DNA of 64,000 nucleotides, from positions 350,001-414,000 of the forward strand of contig CM030870.1 of the NCBI GenBank assembly GCA_018105865.1, in the 5' to 3' direction. Origin of the DNA: Metaphire vulgaris (lineage: Eukaryota > Annelida > Clitellata > Crassiclitellata > Megascolecidae). Below, piece after piece: positions 1 through 10,705 of the stretch. The notes under the pieces are model-generated. The model had not been told where the DNA came from, did no database searches, and saw only the letters and a program-made list of their open reading frames with translations. Position numbers and translations under genes: made by a program. The first letter of the stretch is position 1, and each line of letters begins with the position of its first letter.

Positions 1-663
1 ACTTGGCCACTGATCGGCAGCAGCAGCAGCAGCAGCAGCAGGTGCAGTCGCCTACCTGTCTACCTGCAGATCGTATCCTTTTTCCACTCATCCACACTTG
101 GATCTTAAACCTGATCACGTGATCATTTGCGGATTCACAATATTAGACGTTTGAGCAAAAGTTTTTTCTTTCATTTGGAAAAAATCTTTCTTTTCAAACA
201 GACATTTCGCTTGTAGTCGTGATGATGATGACGACGACGACGACGACGATGATGATACGGTCTATTGATCCGCCCACTATGCCTACGTGACAACGAGTCA
301 CGTGATACGATCAAACAGCTTTCAACGCAACACGACACTTTGAAGTTCTGACGTCACTTGACAATCGCGTAGCCACGAGGGTCACGAAGGGGAAGAGGGA
401 GGGGGGCTGGCCACCCACTCGGGCCTGAACTGGTCGTGATAGTCGTGCAAGGTCAATGAGAAATTGTCATCAGTGGGGCGGGGAAGGGTGACTCTCCAAT
501 ATGCAGTCACGGAGTCTGGAAATAATATGCTCCTAATCTCAACCAATTATCATACTCATCATCATCATTATTCGTGCATTAGAGATTATTTCATGTCCTA
601 CTGAATGGCGCTGTGGCCCTCTGTCCCTCTGTCTTTCTGTCCCTCTGATTCTCTGTTTCTCTG

Positions 664-760
<97 letters not shown>

Positions 761-887
761 CTTTCTGCTCCTCTGATCCTCAGTTTTTCTGCCCCTCCGG
801 CCTTCTGTCTTTGTCTCTCTGTTGCTCTTTCTCTCTCTGTCTTTCTGATCCTCTGTCTCTCTGGCTGGTCCTCTGTCTCCTTGTCCT

Positions 888-918
<31 letters not shown>

Positions 919-3289
919 GTCCCTCTCTCTCCTCTGGTTTTTGGATATAATTTTGAATCAACAGAGGACCATTTGATGCGTTTAGGAAACTGAACGCCTC
1001 TGGAAATCGAATGCAAAAGAAAAACAAGGACTCTCTGCAGTCGCCGCCCGAATGAAATCCTCACTATAGAGTCCTCAATTTACACAACTTTTAAATCAAA
1101 ACACAACTCATCCTCTCCGTCTCTCCCTCTCTCTCCGTCTGTCTGTCTGTCTGTCTGCCTGCCTGCCTGCCTGTCTCTCTCCTGGTTGTCATTGTCAATT
1201 AGAGTGTTGTCAAGACGGAACGAGAGAAGAATTTCAGAGAGCGTCATTCGATGTCATGCAACTGACGTCACGCAATGGCACGGAGGCTTTTCCTGTCATC
1301 CTGTCATCTGCCGATCGAATTGACGCCGCCGCGTCATGCAATTGGCCTGACTGACATGACTCTGCTGAGGCAAGGACGCCGATAGTCGAAATCCGTTCAA
1401 ATCTATTCGCGCATTATCTTCACAAGGATCTAGGGAAGAGGAGGACGAGGGGTAGAGGAGGAGGAAGAGGAGGAGGAGGTGGAAGAGGAAGAAGAGGGAA
1501 AGGAGCACGAGGAGCAGAAGATAGATATCGAAGAATAAGAGGACGACGAAGAGTAAGACCATCGATGAAACGTAACATTATTTTCTTTTCTTTTTATTTC
1601 GGGTGAATTCAGTTTGTGCGCCTCAATTGCGTTGCCATGGAGACGCCTTGTATCCGATGTGAATTTCCTAATATCTTGAAAACCGTTTTACGTCGAAAGA
1701 GACTCTCAAGACATCTCTAAGTCCTGCTGCGCTTTATCTAGCGCCTTTCGATTCCTGCCTCTGCTCCATGATCATGAGGACTTTCTGACTTCGTCCTGAC
1801 GCAGCCAAAGACCATCGGATGATTCTGCGCTGGACTTTGAGGAAGAGGGGGTGAAGGAGGGGATGACATTGACAGTACAGTGGACGCAGTCTTAAGATGG
1901 AGCCGAGTTCTAAGACCGGAACTCAGCCGAACCGATGACCTTTGACCCGATCTACCGATGACGTCATAGATCATTGTGAAAATTAGGTCAAGGCAAAGTT
2001 CAGCGATATGGTTCCTTCTACAGAAATCGGAATTCTTCTGATTCAACAAAGAAGCAATCGAAGTGTTTGGCTCTAACTAATTCAGTTCTTTCGTGATCAT
2101 TTGCATCCACACAGAGGCGTAGCTAGGGAGGGAGGGAGGGAGGGAGGTAAGGGGGAGGGAGGTAGGCAGGGGGAACATATGTCCCCGGGCGCCGAACTGG
2201 GGGCGGGCGCCAAAATCGGGTTTACGGAAGGAAAAAAGCAAACAGACGCCTAAATATGATTACTTTTCCTGTCGTGGAGTCGAGGGGGGGGGCGTCGTCA
2301 TCATGATTCGTCCCCGGGCGCCGGATACCCCCGTAGCTTTAACCTAAAGTCGTCCCCAGTTGCAACTGATGTGAAGACCTTTCTTTTTTGCTTGTCAGAT
2401 TTTTCTTGAAGTTGAGAAGCGATGACCTTTTTCCTTCTCAAAGATGAGGTTGAGGGGGATGCCGTCAATATATTGTTTCCGGGCGCAGGACACCCTAATG
2501 ACCCTATAGCTACGCCCCTGCTTCCTACAAATTGACTTCTCCTGTCTTCTGAGTTTTGAAAGTGTTACCTCTGAGTTCAGGAGTCGCAAGAATTTGTTAA
2601 AAGCAAAAGACTCTAAGAAGTGCGTGAGTATAAATTCCTTCACCATTTGTCCTCACTCCTAGGCAGTGATATTAGTCCTTGGCCTTGATCCTGGCCTTAA
2701 GGAGTCCTAAAGGACAATTATAACAAGTCGTTGGTTCTTGTCCTGGCCTTTAGGGTTGAGTCCTTGTTATCATCTCTGCTCTTATAAGGATTATGAAGCT
2801 GATGTTGAAGAGGACTTTCTCTCATCAAAGGCATCTCTGTTTGTGTGAGTGAGCTTTCATTAGGAGCTCTCTTTCATTTTGCCATGCAGTCTGAAATTCA
2901 GGACTTAAGTGAAAAATCCAATTGCGTGTCTCACCTGACGAATAAAAAAATCAACGGCAACACAGGTTGAGATTCCCACCACAAAGTCCACGCTCTGTAT
3001 TCCAATCGACACCCCACCCCCACCCCCACCCCCACCCCCACCCCGTTCTTTGTTACTCTATAGTGGGTAAGAGGCTCAAGCGTTTTACGGTTCCAAAGAA
3101 GTCGCTCAACGAACTAGAAATGCAAAAGAAATCAGTCTCGAAAACAAAATGAATTTTTAGATTGATTCAATCCCTGTTTAGTTTAATTAAGAGAGACGCC
3201 AAATGCTATTCTATTATTAATTAAGAAATGTCGAACAGTAGAAGAGGAAGGAGAATTTCTCTTCTACGGTGGTTACGTGACGCTTCGCT
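1..3289. other. Intergenic, simple-repeat rich; no gene seen
   Basis: No exon or RNA gene is supportable here. It holds a short CAG run (about 20-40), a GAC/GAT run (219-255), a CT microsatellite (about 668-757, with smaller CT tracts to 920), a GTCT tract near 1140, a CCCCA run (3009-3045) and one degenerate inverted-repeat element (separate entry). The long open frames on both strands over 600-1030 are just the CT/GA repeat read in several frames (poly-LS, poly-RE) and are not coding. Confidence 0.6.
2112..2520. mobile_element. Degenerate hAT-like inverted-repeat element
   Basis: The left end reads GGCGTAGCTAGGG and the right end is its approximate reverse complement (CCCTATAGCTACGCCC). 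The interior is non-coding and G-rich with GGCGCC motifs. The GGCGTAG-type terminus resembles the CAGTGGCGTA ends of the hAT-type MITEs elsewhere in this window. I do not see a clean target-site duplication, so the assignment is by end similarity only. Confidence 0.45.
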
Positions 3290-4537
3290 TCACGATGACG
3301 TCATCGCAAATGGCGTCGTCGTCGTCTCTCCGTCGGAATTCGAGACTTCCGGTCTGTCCGGATGACGCTTCGATTCTCTGTCACGTGACCGGAAGAGGAG
3401 CTGCGCCCTGTTTGATCCGCATTCGACGATAAGCTCCGCCCTTGATCTTCCGGTCTGTCTCGACGAAGACGACCACTGCAGCAGCAGCAGCGACGCCGAC
3501 CGCATCACACCTCCTCCTCCTCCTCCGCGCCCGGAATTCTTCCTCCTCCGCCAGGAAACGAAGCGCCCGCGGAGGAGAAGATGCGACAACGCCTGTCGGA
3601 ACTTCTTTCCGAACAGACAGTAGAGACCGAAGTTGCTGGCGCTGTTGACGATCACGAGAAGTCCACTGACGCAGCTGAGTCGGACGAATACCGGACTACG
3701 GATCGTTTCGTCCGGAAGGACGGCCATCAAGATGTTGTCGACGACCGACAGTGACTGACAGACCAGGAACGCACCCACTTCCGCTATCAGCATCCGGGTT
3801 AGCGTCTGCTCCCGGTGCTGTCCGGCAGACGGCGTCGTCAGCTTACGGATCGGGTCCTGGCGGGAGATCCGGACCGCTCGGACCAACAGGACGTTGAGTA
3901 CGAGGAGGGCGATAAAGGGGAATATCATCATGACGTTGATGTGGCAGCCGATGAAGTAAACGTAGCGGAAGTAGATGCTCTGTCCGATCGAAGTGTAGGC
4001 GTAGGTGGTCGCCGAGGCGTTTATCCGGTCGTCCCAGGCGTCGATCAGCTGGTACTCGAGTAGTCTCGGTACGTTGAAGAGTACCGACAGTACGGCGACG
4101 AGCGACACCGCCTTCTTGGCTCGAGAGATCGTGCAGACCTTGGCGACCGCCAGAGGTCGGCACACGGCAACGCAGCGCTCTATGGTGAGGGCGAGGGTGG
4201 TGTAGACTGACCCCGTCTGAGAGGTCAACGCCAGAGGATAGGCAACGGGATGTACGGACGAATAGAGGCGGTAGTACCACTCCATGCAACCGGTCGCCTC
4301 GTAGATGACAGGAAGGGACATGAAGAGGACGAAGGACGCAAGGACACAGGAGTCGAAGATGGCAAGAGCCGTCAAATAGACGGACGCCGAGGACATCATC
4401 TGCGGCTGAAGGACAACGGCAACGGAAAGGCCATTGAAGATGAGGCCAAGGACAGCGATGCCAGAGCCGAGGACAGTCCAACAATAGAACTGAAACAAAA
4501 CGATCGATTCAAACGACGAAGACGAAGTGGAATTCAT
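3290..4537 (-). CDS. Class A (rhodopsin-like) GPCR, FMRFamide-receptor-like
   Basis: Single-exon gene for a 415-residue seven-transmembrane receptor. Likely role: a plasma-membrane neuropeptide receptor signalling through G proteins. TM1 about 20-43 (GLIFNG, Asn35), TM2 about 53-75 (LTALAIFD, Asp62), TM3 about 103-125 ending in Glu120-Arg121-Cys122 in the DRY position, TM4 about 143-158, TM5 about 198-221, TM6 about 248-271, TM7 about 284-307 with an NPxxY-like Asn298-Ser-Ala-Ser-Asn-Phe-Gly-Leu-Tyr306. The ERC and NSxxNFxxY variants and the short third loop fit the FMRFamide-receptor-like group of invertebrates. The C-tail is basic and Ser/Gly-rich with a polyglycine run (about 337-343). The N-terminus is short, with N-S-T at residues 2-4. 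The ligand cannot be assigned from sequence. Upstream minus-strand DNA becomes a minisatellite within a few bases of the ATG, so the 5' UTR is either repeat-derived or lies on an unseen exon. Confidence 0.85.
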   Translation of the reverse strand: MNSTSSSSFESIVLFQFYCWTVLGSGIAVLGLIFNGLSVAVVLQPQMMSSASVYLTALAIFDSCVLASFVLFMSLPVIYEATGCMEWYYRLYSSVHPVAYPLALTSQTGSVYTTLALTIERCVAVCRPLAVAKVCTISRAKKAVSLVAVLSVLFNVPRLLEYQLIDAWDDRINASATTYAYTSIGQSIYFRYVYFIGCHINVMMIFPFIALLVLNVLLVRAVRISRQDPIRKLTTPSAGQHREQTLTRMLIAEVGAFLVCQSLSVVDNILMAVLPDETIRSPVFVRLSCVSGLLVIVNSASNFGLYCLFGKKFRQALSHLLLRGRFVSWRRRKNSGRGGGGGGVMRSASLLLLQWSSSSRQTGRSRAELIVECGSNRAQLLFRSRDRESKRHPDRPEVSNSDGETTTTPFAMTSS

Positions 4538-5015
4538 CCTCCCCTTCTATATGTCCTCTTCTATGTCCTCTTCTATATGTCCTCTTCTATGTCCTCTTCT
4601 ATGTCCTCTTCTATATGTCCTCTTCTATGTCCTCTTCTATATGTCCTCTTCTATGTCCTCTATATGTCCTCTTCTATGTCCTCTTCTATATGTCCTCTTC
4701 TATATGTCCTCTTCTATATGTCCTCTTCTGTGCTCCTCTTCATCTTCTTCTAAACTTCTACTATGTCCTCGATGACGTCAACTTCTATATGTGTCTCTTC
4801 GATGTCCTCTTCGTCATCGCGTCTATATGTCTTCTATGTCCTCTTCTATATGTCCTCTTCTTCTACGTCATCTATACGTTCATTCGTTCTATATGTCCTC
4901 TTCTATGTCCTCTTCTATATGTTTTTATGTCCTCAGAAGATGTCCTTCTATCAGTCCAGTCCTCTTCTAAATATGTGTCGTCATCATTGTCCTCTTCTAT
5001 ATGTCCTCTTCGTCT
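4538..5015. repeat. CTATATGTCCTCTT minisatellite abutting the GPCR start
   Basis: Tandem 12-14-base units (TCTATATGTCCTCT and TCTATGTCCTCT) run almost uninterrupted from 4538 to about 4735, then scattered and decayed to about 5015. On the minus strand this occupies the position of the 5' UTR and core promoter of the GPCR gene. The apparent plus-strand peptides (MSSSMSSS-type) are translations of the repeat. Confidence 0.85.
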
Positions 5016-5164
5016 CTGTGCTGACGTCATCTTTGAAATTCCGTGACGACGTCGTTGACGTCATTTTTTGCATCAGAAGAGTTCTCAGTCCAGCTCTTAA
5101 ATAGTGACGTCATCATTGGGGCATCGTCTATGGGAATGAAATTCCGTGACGACACGTGACGTCA
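4773..5164. promoter_or_regulatory. Cluster of five TGACGTCA (CRE-type) palindromes
   Basis: Exact TGACGTCA octamers occur at 4773-4780, 5022-5029, 5056-5063, 5105-5112 and 5157-5164, the last overlapping a CACGTG E-box. They lie 0.24-0.63 kb upstream of the GPCR start on the opposite strand. TGACGTCA is the palindromic CREB/ATF site. That they regulate the GPCR is inference; the octamer also recurs elsewhere in the window. Confidence 0.45.
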
Positions 5165-5468
5165 TTCGTGGTTTCCGTTTTCTAAGTGCGCCCCAGTTCT
5201 TCGCCCAGTTCTTTCTTTATATCCGATTAAAGAGAAACGAAGACCAGAAGAACGTTACAATAGTCATGAATCCTCGATCACGTGATGTCTAAATATGGCG
5301 ACCGCATTATAAGCACGAATCGAAGTCACCTGGCGCGCCAGGCGGTCGAGTCATGTCTATGACATCAGTATACTTCCTTCCGGTACTTGTTTCCGGTTCT
5401 TTTCTTCACTTCCGGCACTTCCGGCCGTTGATATCTATTTGAAAAATTCTCCTATTGAAAAGCATTTG

Positions 5469-5534
<66 letters not shown>

Positions 5535-5560
5535 GTATTGTATTGCATTGGTCGACGCAG

Positions 5561-5616
<56 letters not shown>

Positions 5617-6049
5617 CTGTGTCAACCAATGCAAGTTCTAGATGAATTTAGTGAACTGTGCGCAAAGTATTAGATCAAGGCGCTGCATAAATTGAACATA
5701 CTTATACATATACAGTAAACGCAGCTGTTCATTTGTTCGTCTCTCAGCTGATGTCAGTAAGATTTCTATAATGGCGCTATAGAAGTTATGTTTACTTAGA
5801 ACATGTTAATTGGCGGGTTTTTATCTGAACATCGTACTATTTCTTTTTTTAAGTTTTAATACAGGGAATGCCAAAATGGCGGCTGTCTAAGAGAATCAGA
5901 GACATCTGTTCAGTTTCAGTTACCTGTCGATGTCTTCTATTTCGTCACAGACAGGAGATGGGAAATCATCGACCACAGTCCTCGACGACATTCATTCGAC
6001 GTCTATCTCCCTCTAACGACGGAGAGAGAAACACAGAGCCAGCCACAGC

Positions 6050-6084
<35 letters not shown>

Positions 6085-7082
6085 GGCAAAGCAGTAGTGG
6101 TAGTGGTAGTAGTATTAAGCTGCGTGGAGCTGTCTCAGTCTCCTCCTCCTCCTCCTCCTCCTCCTCCTCCTCCTCCTCCTCCTCCTCCTCCATACACTGA
6201 CTGCTGTTGTTGTTGTAGAGGAGGAGGAGGAGGAGGAGGTTGCTGGGAATGCTTAGTGGGCATTGTGTGTTGCTGGGGATGCTTAGTGGGTGTGTGTGTG
6301 TGTGTGTGTGACCGTCGCATAGTGACTCTCCTTGAAGCTCTTAGGCGCATCCAGTCAAATTAACCCTCGGAATGTATCCTCTGCACTTCTAAATGTCTCT
6401 CTCTGTCTCTGCCTCTGTCTATGTCTCTCTACATGTCTGTGTCTCTGTCTGCCTGCCTCAGCTACCTAGGCCGTTTCCGAGAGAAAATTGCCCTTTTCCC
6501 CCGGAAATTTCAAATTCCCCTTCCGGAAATTTTTGCATACAACATCAACTAACAGCAGCCCCTAACAGAATTCCCCCGGCTTTGTCAGTTTCCCCCGGCT
6601 TTGTCAGTTTTCTCCCTCCGGAGTTCAGGAGTCTAGATTAAACACTGGTCTGCCTCTGTCTCTGTCTGTCTTTCTGTCTGTCTGTCTGTCTGTCTGCCTG
6701 TCTGCCTGTCTCTTCTTTTCTTCCTCTGCCCACGGGATTCGAATATATGTCTCTGATGCGACGAATTCTTTCGACTGAGTCTCATCTCACAACGAATACA
6801 GTCGAGTCAGTCAAATTGCCATAATGTCCCTCCTTATTCTAAACCCCAGTTATGATAACTGTCGACGACACTTTTCCAATATTGAATTTCGATGCAATCT
6901 GACGAAATAGAGTTCATGTGTAAATAACTAACTGCTTTTAAATGAACGATTTTCTGCTTTTATTTCGTTCTGCGTCATTCCGTCATCACCTTTGTCAGCG
7001 CTGACAACTGGTAGCGACCAACGTACCATTAATTCTGCACCGGTACTTAATCTCGCGTACCACAGTCCATGCGTTCTCATAA

Positions 7083-7160
<78 letters not shown>

Positions 7161-7830
7161 GAGAGAGAGACAGACATACAGACAGACAGAGACAGTCAGA
7201 CAGAGACAGTCAGACAGAGACAGACAGAGACAGACAGAGACAGAGAAAGACAGAGAAAGACAGTGACAGCCATAGACAGACAGACAAGACAGACAAACAG
7301 ACAGAGAGTCGTTCATTGGCAGAGTCTTTATATCTGTGCGTATTTGTGTAATGGTACAGTGGAGACTCATTATGTCGTTGTGTTCTGAAGAGCTTTTGTA
7401 CGCGCAGACGACCGTCAATTTCCTCCGTCCATAAGGAGAGGGAGAGGGAGAGGGAGAGAAGAGGGAGAGGAGAAGCAGAGGGAGAGGAGGAGAGGGAAAG
7501 AGGGCGTCGCCAGGGAAAACGACGAGGGCGACGGTTTATGTTTGGCCATTTGACGCTTGTTCCATTCGTCAGCAGTTGTTGTTAGAGACGCTCCTTGGGA
7601 GGCTGCGTCTGCGATGGCGCTACATAAAAACCAAAGACGAAGAGAGGAGCAAGAAACAGTCGCAGAATGGAAACTCTAATCGGTTTAGAGAAATTTTGCG
7701 CCTCTACCGATCGACAGGGGAACTAGACGATTACATTTCGCTAAATTTCGTAAAAGCACTTTTCAGTGTAATTAACACATTTCGAAATGCTCTTCGATAT
7801 TAATTTTATTGGTCGGAGAGGGTGAGAAAA

Positions 7831-7869
<39 letters not shown>

Positions 7870-7945
7870 GGCAGACATGTGTTTGTGTGGTCCTGGCTGT
7901 TTATTATACTGTTTGAGCACGAATTGTAACCAGCGAAATGGCTGC

Positions 7946-7988
<43 letters not shown>

Positions 7989-8183
7989 ACCAGAGAGAGA
8001 GAGCGTCCGTTGGAAGCACGACGCCATATTTGCTGTTTTGCCGGAAATCTCGTTAACGGACGACCCCACACCATCCCCACCCTCTCCGTCGGCGGCGCAG
8101 TGGTTGGCGGAAGACGGCCGATAGGTGGCGTCTTTCTCTCTCGTGTCTTTCTTTTCAATTTTCGCCCGTTTAGCTTGGCACTG
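5165..8183. other. Intergenic, microsatellites; no gene seen
   Basis: Contains two TA blocks (5476-5531 and 5567-5613) separated by a short unique segment, a SINE-type 3' end (5772-5790), a TCC block (6140-6191), an hAT-b MITE (separate entry), a TA block running into GA (7086-7160), and GACA tracts at 7160-7310, 7831-7869 and 7948-7987. All long frames are repeat-derived. I see no splice-flanked coding segment. Confidence 0.55.
6459..6647 (-). mobile_element. hAT-b MITE copy (6.5 kb)
   Basis: The right end reads CTAGATTAAACACTG, the reverse complement of the CAGTGTTTAATCTAG terminus of the 49.9-kb copy. The left end (CTAGGCCG after CAG) is decayed. The interior shares the same CCGGAAATTT and CGGCTTTGTCAG motifs as that copy. 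Both flanks are GTCT/GCCT repeats, so a target-site duplication cannot be read reliably. Confidence 0.65.
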
Positions 8184-8390
8184 CAGTGTTGCCAGATTGG
8201 CTAGTTTGCCGCCAAATTTGGCCAGTTTACGACGTTCTTGGCGGGCAATTTTTCGTGTGCGGTTTCTTTGGCTATACCCTAAAATTTGCGGGATATTTTT
8301 TCGCTATTTTTAGGTTGCATGCCCGCTGTTAACGCTTTTCGTTTAGGCGATTTATCTAGATTAGATTTAGGAAAAAACAGCAGTGGCAAC

Positions 8391-9795
8391 CAATGTTCCC
8401 TCTAAGGTGCGCGCGCGCAACACTTAGTTTGCGCGCACAACATTTCTTTGTTTGCGCACAATTTATTTTGCTCAACGGGTATTACATGGTTTCCCAAAGT
8501 ATGATTTCGGTAGGTTCATTTGACTGAGGTGATTTATTTATTTAGGCATGAGCAGAGTTAGTCGTGATTGTTTATTTATCCCTAGACGCCAACGCGTTTG
8601 TTTTGCCCAATCAGTGTCGTTTATATCTGCTGATATTTGTGCGCATGCGCAGCCTGCAGGCTGCAGCTCCTTTTCCATAATAGGCGCCATCATATGAACA
8701 GCGCCCATTGGGTGATTTGGTTATTTTTTCTTACGTGATTCAATTTATCAAGGACACCAAATTATTTCATTTATGACATTTTGTTGATAATTAATTTGAC
8801 TAAAGACAGACGTGAACAAATCTAGTATATATTAGTTTTATCAAATCTCTTTACTTTTAATTAGGTTTTGAATAACTTTCATTTTCGCCAACGATATATT
8901 GAATTTGAAATATATTGATATAAGTACTGTTTAATTTCTTACATTTATTATTGGTATACATCAGTGGTTAACGTCTTCTTTCGGGTCACATCCTTCGCGA
9001 CGACTCACGTGGCCTGAGAACTAAATGAAAATACCAATATGTCACGCCTTCTCAATGCCGTTCGTGACGGTTTTAGAGCCCAGGATTTTGTTTAAAAATT
9101 AAATCTATAGTGTTCATATCTCTAAATTTTGCTGCGGTCATGACGAGTAGACTGGGTCACTTTTCTTAGCTGCAGAAAAACGTTGTATGACTGCTATGCC
9201 AATCGATATCTGTAAGCTGGTTGCAGAGGTGCAAACAGCCATCTTCTGACTTCCTGGTTTCAATCTTTCAAACTCCTAGGCAAAGTTAAAACTGCTAGTG
9301 ACAGATACAATGGTCCAATGTTTTCGGTTATTGTACACTAAGTTTGGGCCTATAACGTTAGATTATGAACTGTTTCTATAAGTCTTATAAGACTACTATA
9401 AGAATACTTTAGATTCTGCTAAATATGATTAATTTTTAACATAGCGTATAACTATAAACTTTATGTTTAGAAACTTATATTAACCATTAACCATAAATGT
9501 TTGTACTGATATTGTATAAGACACTTTACAGTAGTTTTGTTGTTATCTCAACTAAAAAGTGATTTTGTACTAAATTGTAATAAACTTGAAGCAAAAATAA
9601 ATGGCAGTCGTCAGTTGAGTTGGTCCGATTGGCCTGAAGGATTTCAGAAATATAACAGTCCGAAAAAGAATGCACCACTGGTATACAAAATATAGCATTG
9701 ATTGATTGATATTGATGTAAGCGCTCATGACGAAACTATTTCCGCTCACGAAAATCTGGTGCGCTCACGGTCTCGAAAAATTAGAGGGAACATTG
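8391..9795. mobile_element. Nested hAT-type element with CAATGTTCCCTCTAA ends
   Basis: Perfect 15-base terminal inverted repeats (CAATGTTCCCTCTAA at the left, TTAGAGGGAACATTG at the right) are flanked by a perfect 8-bp duplication, GTGGCAAC (8383-8390 and 9796-9803). The 1.4-kb interior has no transposase frame, so it is non-autonomous. It sits inside the 8184-10457 element and is therefore younger. Confidence 0.85.
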
Positions 9796-9901
9796 GTGGC
9801 AACACTTATTGTCGTAGTTCAATAGTGTTATTTCAAACGGTTCTGTTAGTTCAGAACTCGCCAGAGTCGCCGCTCGGAAGTCGGAATTTCTGTAAATTCT
9901 G

Positions 9902-10076
9902 TAATATTAATCGGTATTTTCCAAATATTTTCACAACTTCCGTCTTCCGATTAATTCAAGTAATTCAGACCAGCTGCAGTGGAGAGAAGGCTTTCTCAAA
10001 TGTAGCTATTGAATCCGATTCAAGAAATAGAATGGGTCAGGAGTTACTTGTGTCATTCATGACTATTCGCTCATAA
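9902..10076 (+). pseudogene. hAT transposase C-terminal remnant
   Basis: About 55 codons include the segment CSGEKAFSNVAIESDSRNRM followed by GQELL, then two stops. This matches the layout of the hAT dimerisation block (S-x-E-R-x-F-S ... R-N-R-M/L ... L). It lies in the outer element, to the right of the nested insertion. No catalytic domain is recognisable nearby, so it is a dead fragment. Confidence 0.55.
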
Positions 10077-10457
10077 TAATATGTCGATGAACGATTGCGG
10101 CTGCAACAGCTTCAAACCATCAGAAATTATGTCGAAACGTTTCAAGACATTTACTCCTGCAAAAACAATGAGGAAGATGCAGAAAACTTGTAGACTATGT
10201 AGATTTATTCTACCACAAAATAAATAATAAATAATAATTAATAGTTGGCTATTTTTGGGCTGCTTTAAAAACATTTTTGGCTATATTTTTGGCTATTTTC
10301 TGTTAAAATTTCTTAGCAAAAAGTTTTGTTCTTCGAATGATACAAAAAAACCACTTACCATCGCCCGGTTTCGCTTTTTGGCGGGTTAAATTGGCATTTT
10401 GGCTATAGTTTCACACGACGTTTCGGCGGGAAAATTTTTTGGGATCTGGCAACACTG

Positions 10458-10646
10458 CTTGGCTGCATTGGCAGGCTACGAGGGACGGAGATGTAGGGAT
10501 AGGGTAGGGGAGTTGTTGCATAATAAAAAGGAGGAGGAGGAGGAGTAAGAAGAAGAAGAAGAAGAAAAAGAAGAAGAAGAGGAGCTTCTGTGTAGATCTT
10601 CTTCCTCTTCTTCCTCTTCTCCTCCTGCTCTTTCTCCTCCTCCTCC

Positions 10647-10705
<59 letters not shown>

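Larger units (their letters stand above)
8184..10457. mobile_element. Decayed hAT transposon (outer element)
   Basis: The two ends are 14-base perfect inverted repeats, CAGTGTTGCCAGAT and ATCTGGCAACACTG. The flanks read CTTGGC(AC)TG on the left and CTTGGCTG on the right, an 8-bp target-site duplication if two bases were inserted on the left. Inside, at 9902-10076, a frame reads SGEKAFS...RNRMGQELL, which resembles the C-terminal dimerisation region of hAT transposases. The remainder is AT-rich decay plus a second nested element (8391-9795). Confidence 0.7.

Noticed and set aside
539..1064. Overlapping long frames on both strands (poly Arg-Glu, poly Leu-Ser)
   Set aside because: They are readings of a CT/GA microsatellite; no splice sites, start context or family similarity.
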